This document shows positions 5,337 through 6,871 of a stretch of DNA of 6,871 nt, piece after piece. Within the stretch, counting starts at the first letter, position 1, and each line of letters starts with the position of its first letter. The notes beneath the pieces are model-generated. The model was not told where the DNA came from and made no database searches. It saw only the letters and a program-made list of their open reading frames with translations. Position numbers and translations under genes: made by a program. The stretch covers positions 1 to 6,871 of the forward strand of contig JAUIEG010000139.1 in assembly GCA_030428745.1 (NCBI GenBank), given 5' to 3'. The stretch is from Alphaproteobacteria bacterium (GTDB lineage Bacteria > Pseudomonadota > Alphaproteobacteria > Caulobacterales > Parvularculaceae).

Positions 5337-6871
5337 TCAGCCTGCGATAAAACCTGAAAGAGCGGGCAGGGTTTTCGGCGCGCTGTCGCCTTCAATTCCG
5401 GCGGCAAGGCGCAAAGCGCCAACCGGCGTTAAGGAATCAGGCAAAGCGCATTCCTTGTGCCCGAGATTGAAAACGCAAATCAGTCGCTCTCCGTCTTTCT
5501 CGCGGAAAAAAGCGAGGACGCCTTGCGGCGCTTTCGCCATGTTGATGGCGCCTTCGCGTAAGGCGGGAGTGGCGCTGCGCATTGCAATCGCTTTCCGCGC
5601 AAAATTGAGGACCGAATGGGGATCTGTTTCCTGTGCGCCGGCGGCGAGGGGGATATGGCGCATATCCATGGGCAGCCATGGAGCGCCAGTGGAAAATCCT
5701 CCACTTTGCCCCACTTTCTCCCACGGCATCGGCGTTCGCGCGCCGTCGCGACCCAGCGTCGCCGGCCAATTGGCGATGGCTTCAGGGTCCTGCAGCGCCT
5801 CGATCGGAACCTCCGCCTGCGGCAGGCCCAGCTCCTCGCCCTGATAGATAAAAAGATGGCCGCGAAGGCTGAGGAGCAGGAGGAGGTAGAGTTTCGCCGC
5901 TTGTTGTGGGTCCGCGCCCTGATTGCCGGAAGTTGGCGCCCAGCGGGAGATGCAGCGCGGGGCGTCATGGTTTGAAAAGGCCCAGGAGGGCAGAGCCTCT
6001 CCGGGCGCGCCGGACCAGCCGGCGAGAGATTTCGCCACACGCTCCGGCGTCAGCTTGTCTGCATACAGAAAATCGAAATTATAAGCAGTGGTGAGATGTG
6101 TCTCGCCAGCAGTAAACGCCTTCATTTCTTCAAGCGGTTGCGCGCCGACAACTTCGGCGACGGTGAAGATATTCGGATACTCGTCGGTGACCGCGCGAAT
6201 GCGTTCGAGAAATTTTGGAATGTCTTCGTGTGACTGGTTGTAGAGATGCTTTTGAAAGTCGAATGGCCGCGACGGGCGGCGCGCGCCGTAACCCGCCGGC
6301 GGGTTATCGCGCAATTGCGGATCGTGCATAGCGAAGTTCAAGGCGTCCAGGCGGAAACCATCGACGCCGCGATCGAGCCAGAAGCGGCTGACATCTAATA
6401 ACGCGTCCTGAACCTCGCGGTTATGCAGGTTCAAGTCGGGCTGGCTCGTCAGAAAATTGTGCAGATAATATTGTCGGCGCCGCGCATCCCACTCCCAGGA
6501 AACGCCGCCGAAAACCGACATCCAGTTATTGGGCGGCGATCCGTCGGCTTTCGGCTCCGCCCAGACATACCAGTCGGCTTTTGCGTTGCTCCTGTCCTGA
6601 CGGCTTTGCGCAAACCAGGGATGCTGATCCGATGTGTGGGAATAGACCTGATCGATGATGATTTTGAGATCGAGGCTGTGCGCCTTTTCGATCAGCGCGT
6701 CAAAATCCGAAAGCGTTCCGAATAGCGGGTCCACACCGCAATAGTCGGCGACATCATAGCCGAAATCGCGCATGGGGGAGGTGAAGAAAGGCGACAGCCA
6801 GACGGCGTCAACGCCGAGCCGGGCCACATAATCCAGCTTTTCCGTTATTCCCTTGAGATCGCCGACGCCGT
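5337..6871 (-). CDS. GH13 alpha-glucosidase (likely subfamily 23-like), 5' end beyond the window
   Basis: The visible 510 residues run off the right edge. The frame continues upstream of an in-frame GTG at 6827 with the conserved GVGDLKGI segment of GH13 barrels, so that GTG is an internal valine codon rather than the start. The missing N-terminus is probably only a few tens of residues. Numbering from that valine, the GH13 regions are all present: region I D59-QVYSH, region II GFRLDALN with nucleophile D161 (codon 6347-6345), region III AEV with acid/base E225 (6155-6153), and region IV FSNHD with D288 (5966-5964). QGEELGL at 329-335 and a C-terminal beta domain follow. Alanine after the nucleophile is more typical of alpha-1,4 than alpha-1,6 specificity in this group, which is an inference. 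It probably releases glucose from maltose-type oligosaccharides. No signal peptide can be judged. It lies on the same strand as the epimerase, with an 85-base gap. Confidence 0.92.
   Translation of the reverse strand, partial: GVGDLKGITEKLDYVARLGVDAVWLSPFFTSPMRDFGYDVADYCGVDPLFGTLSDFDALIEKAHSLDLKIIIDQVYSHTSDQHPWFAQSRQDRSNAKADWYVWAEPKADGSPPNNWMSVFGGVSWEWDARRRQYYLHNFLTSQPDLNLHNREVQDALLDVSRFWLDRGVDGFRLDALNFAMHDPQLRDNPPAGYGARRPSRPFDFQKHLYNQSHEDIPKFLERIRAVTDEYPNIFTVAEVVGAQPLEEMKAFTAGETHLTTAYNFDFLYADKLTPERVAKSLAGWSGAPGEALPSWAFSNHDAPRCISRWAPTSGNQGADPQQAAKLYLLLLLSLRGHLFIYQGEELGLPQAEVPIEALQDPEAIANWPATLGRDGARTPMPWEKVGQSGGFSTGAPWLPMDMRHIPLAAGAQETDPHSVLNFARKAIAMRSATPALREGAINMAKAPQGVLAFFREKDGERLICVFNLGHKECALPDSLTPVGALRLAAGIEGDSAPKTLPALSGFIAG

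Overview
The window looks like a piece of a chromosome from an alphaproteobacterium. This rests on the GC-rich metabolic genes, the gene types and the codon style; no rRNA, tRNA or housekeeping marker is present to fix the taxonomy. It splits into two parts. Bases 1 to about 810 are less GC-rich (28 of 60 bases are G or C in both 181-240 and 481-540). They encode what appears to be an anti-phage signalling module. Bases 1269-6871 hold ordinary GC-rich metabolic genes (33 of 60 in 4921-4980, 48 of 60 in 2761-2820). A gene-poor stretch of about 460 bases, 810-1268, separates the two.

Left part, transcribed leftward. The first gene (291-809) encodes a small protein with an N-terminal membrane segment and a C-terminal alpha/beta (Rossmann-like) domain that I cannot assign to a named family. 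It overlaps by 14 bases the start of a second gene (304 down to the window edge). The 101 visible residues of that second gene carry the GS...DxD active-site signature of CD-NTases, the cGAS/DncV-like cyclases of CBASS defence. The cyclase continues beyond base 1, and no complete ORF exposes it. The simplest reading is a CBASS operon: the cyclase makes a cyclic oligonucleotide on infection, and the membrane protein is a candidate effector that senses it and damages the membrane. The effector type is the least familiar element here.

Right part. A rightward 532-residue FAD-dependent oxidoreductase of the phytoene-dehydrogenase-related/PYROXD2 type (1269-2867) converges, with a 38-base gap, on a leftward Rieske non-haem iron oxygenase alpha subunit (2906-4093). 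Upstream of the oxygenase on the same strand, but separated by 189 bases with their own promoter candidate and a palindrome, is a UDP-glucuronate 4-epimerase-like SDR enzyme (4283-5251, GTG start). Upstream of that is a GH13 alpha-glucosidase (5337 to beyond 6871) whose N-terminus lies outside the window. These four look like independent metabolic genes rather than one pathway. I see no functional link between them and the defence module.
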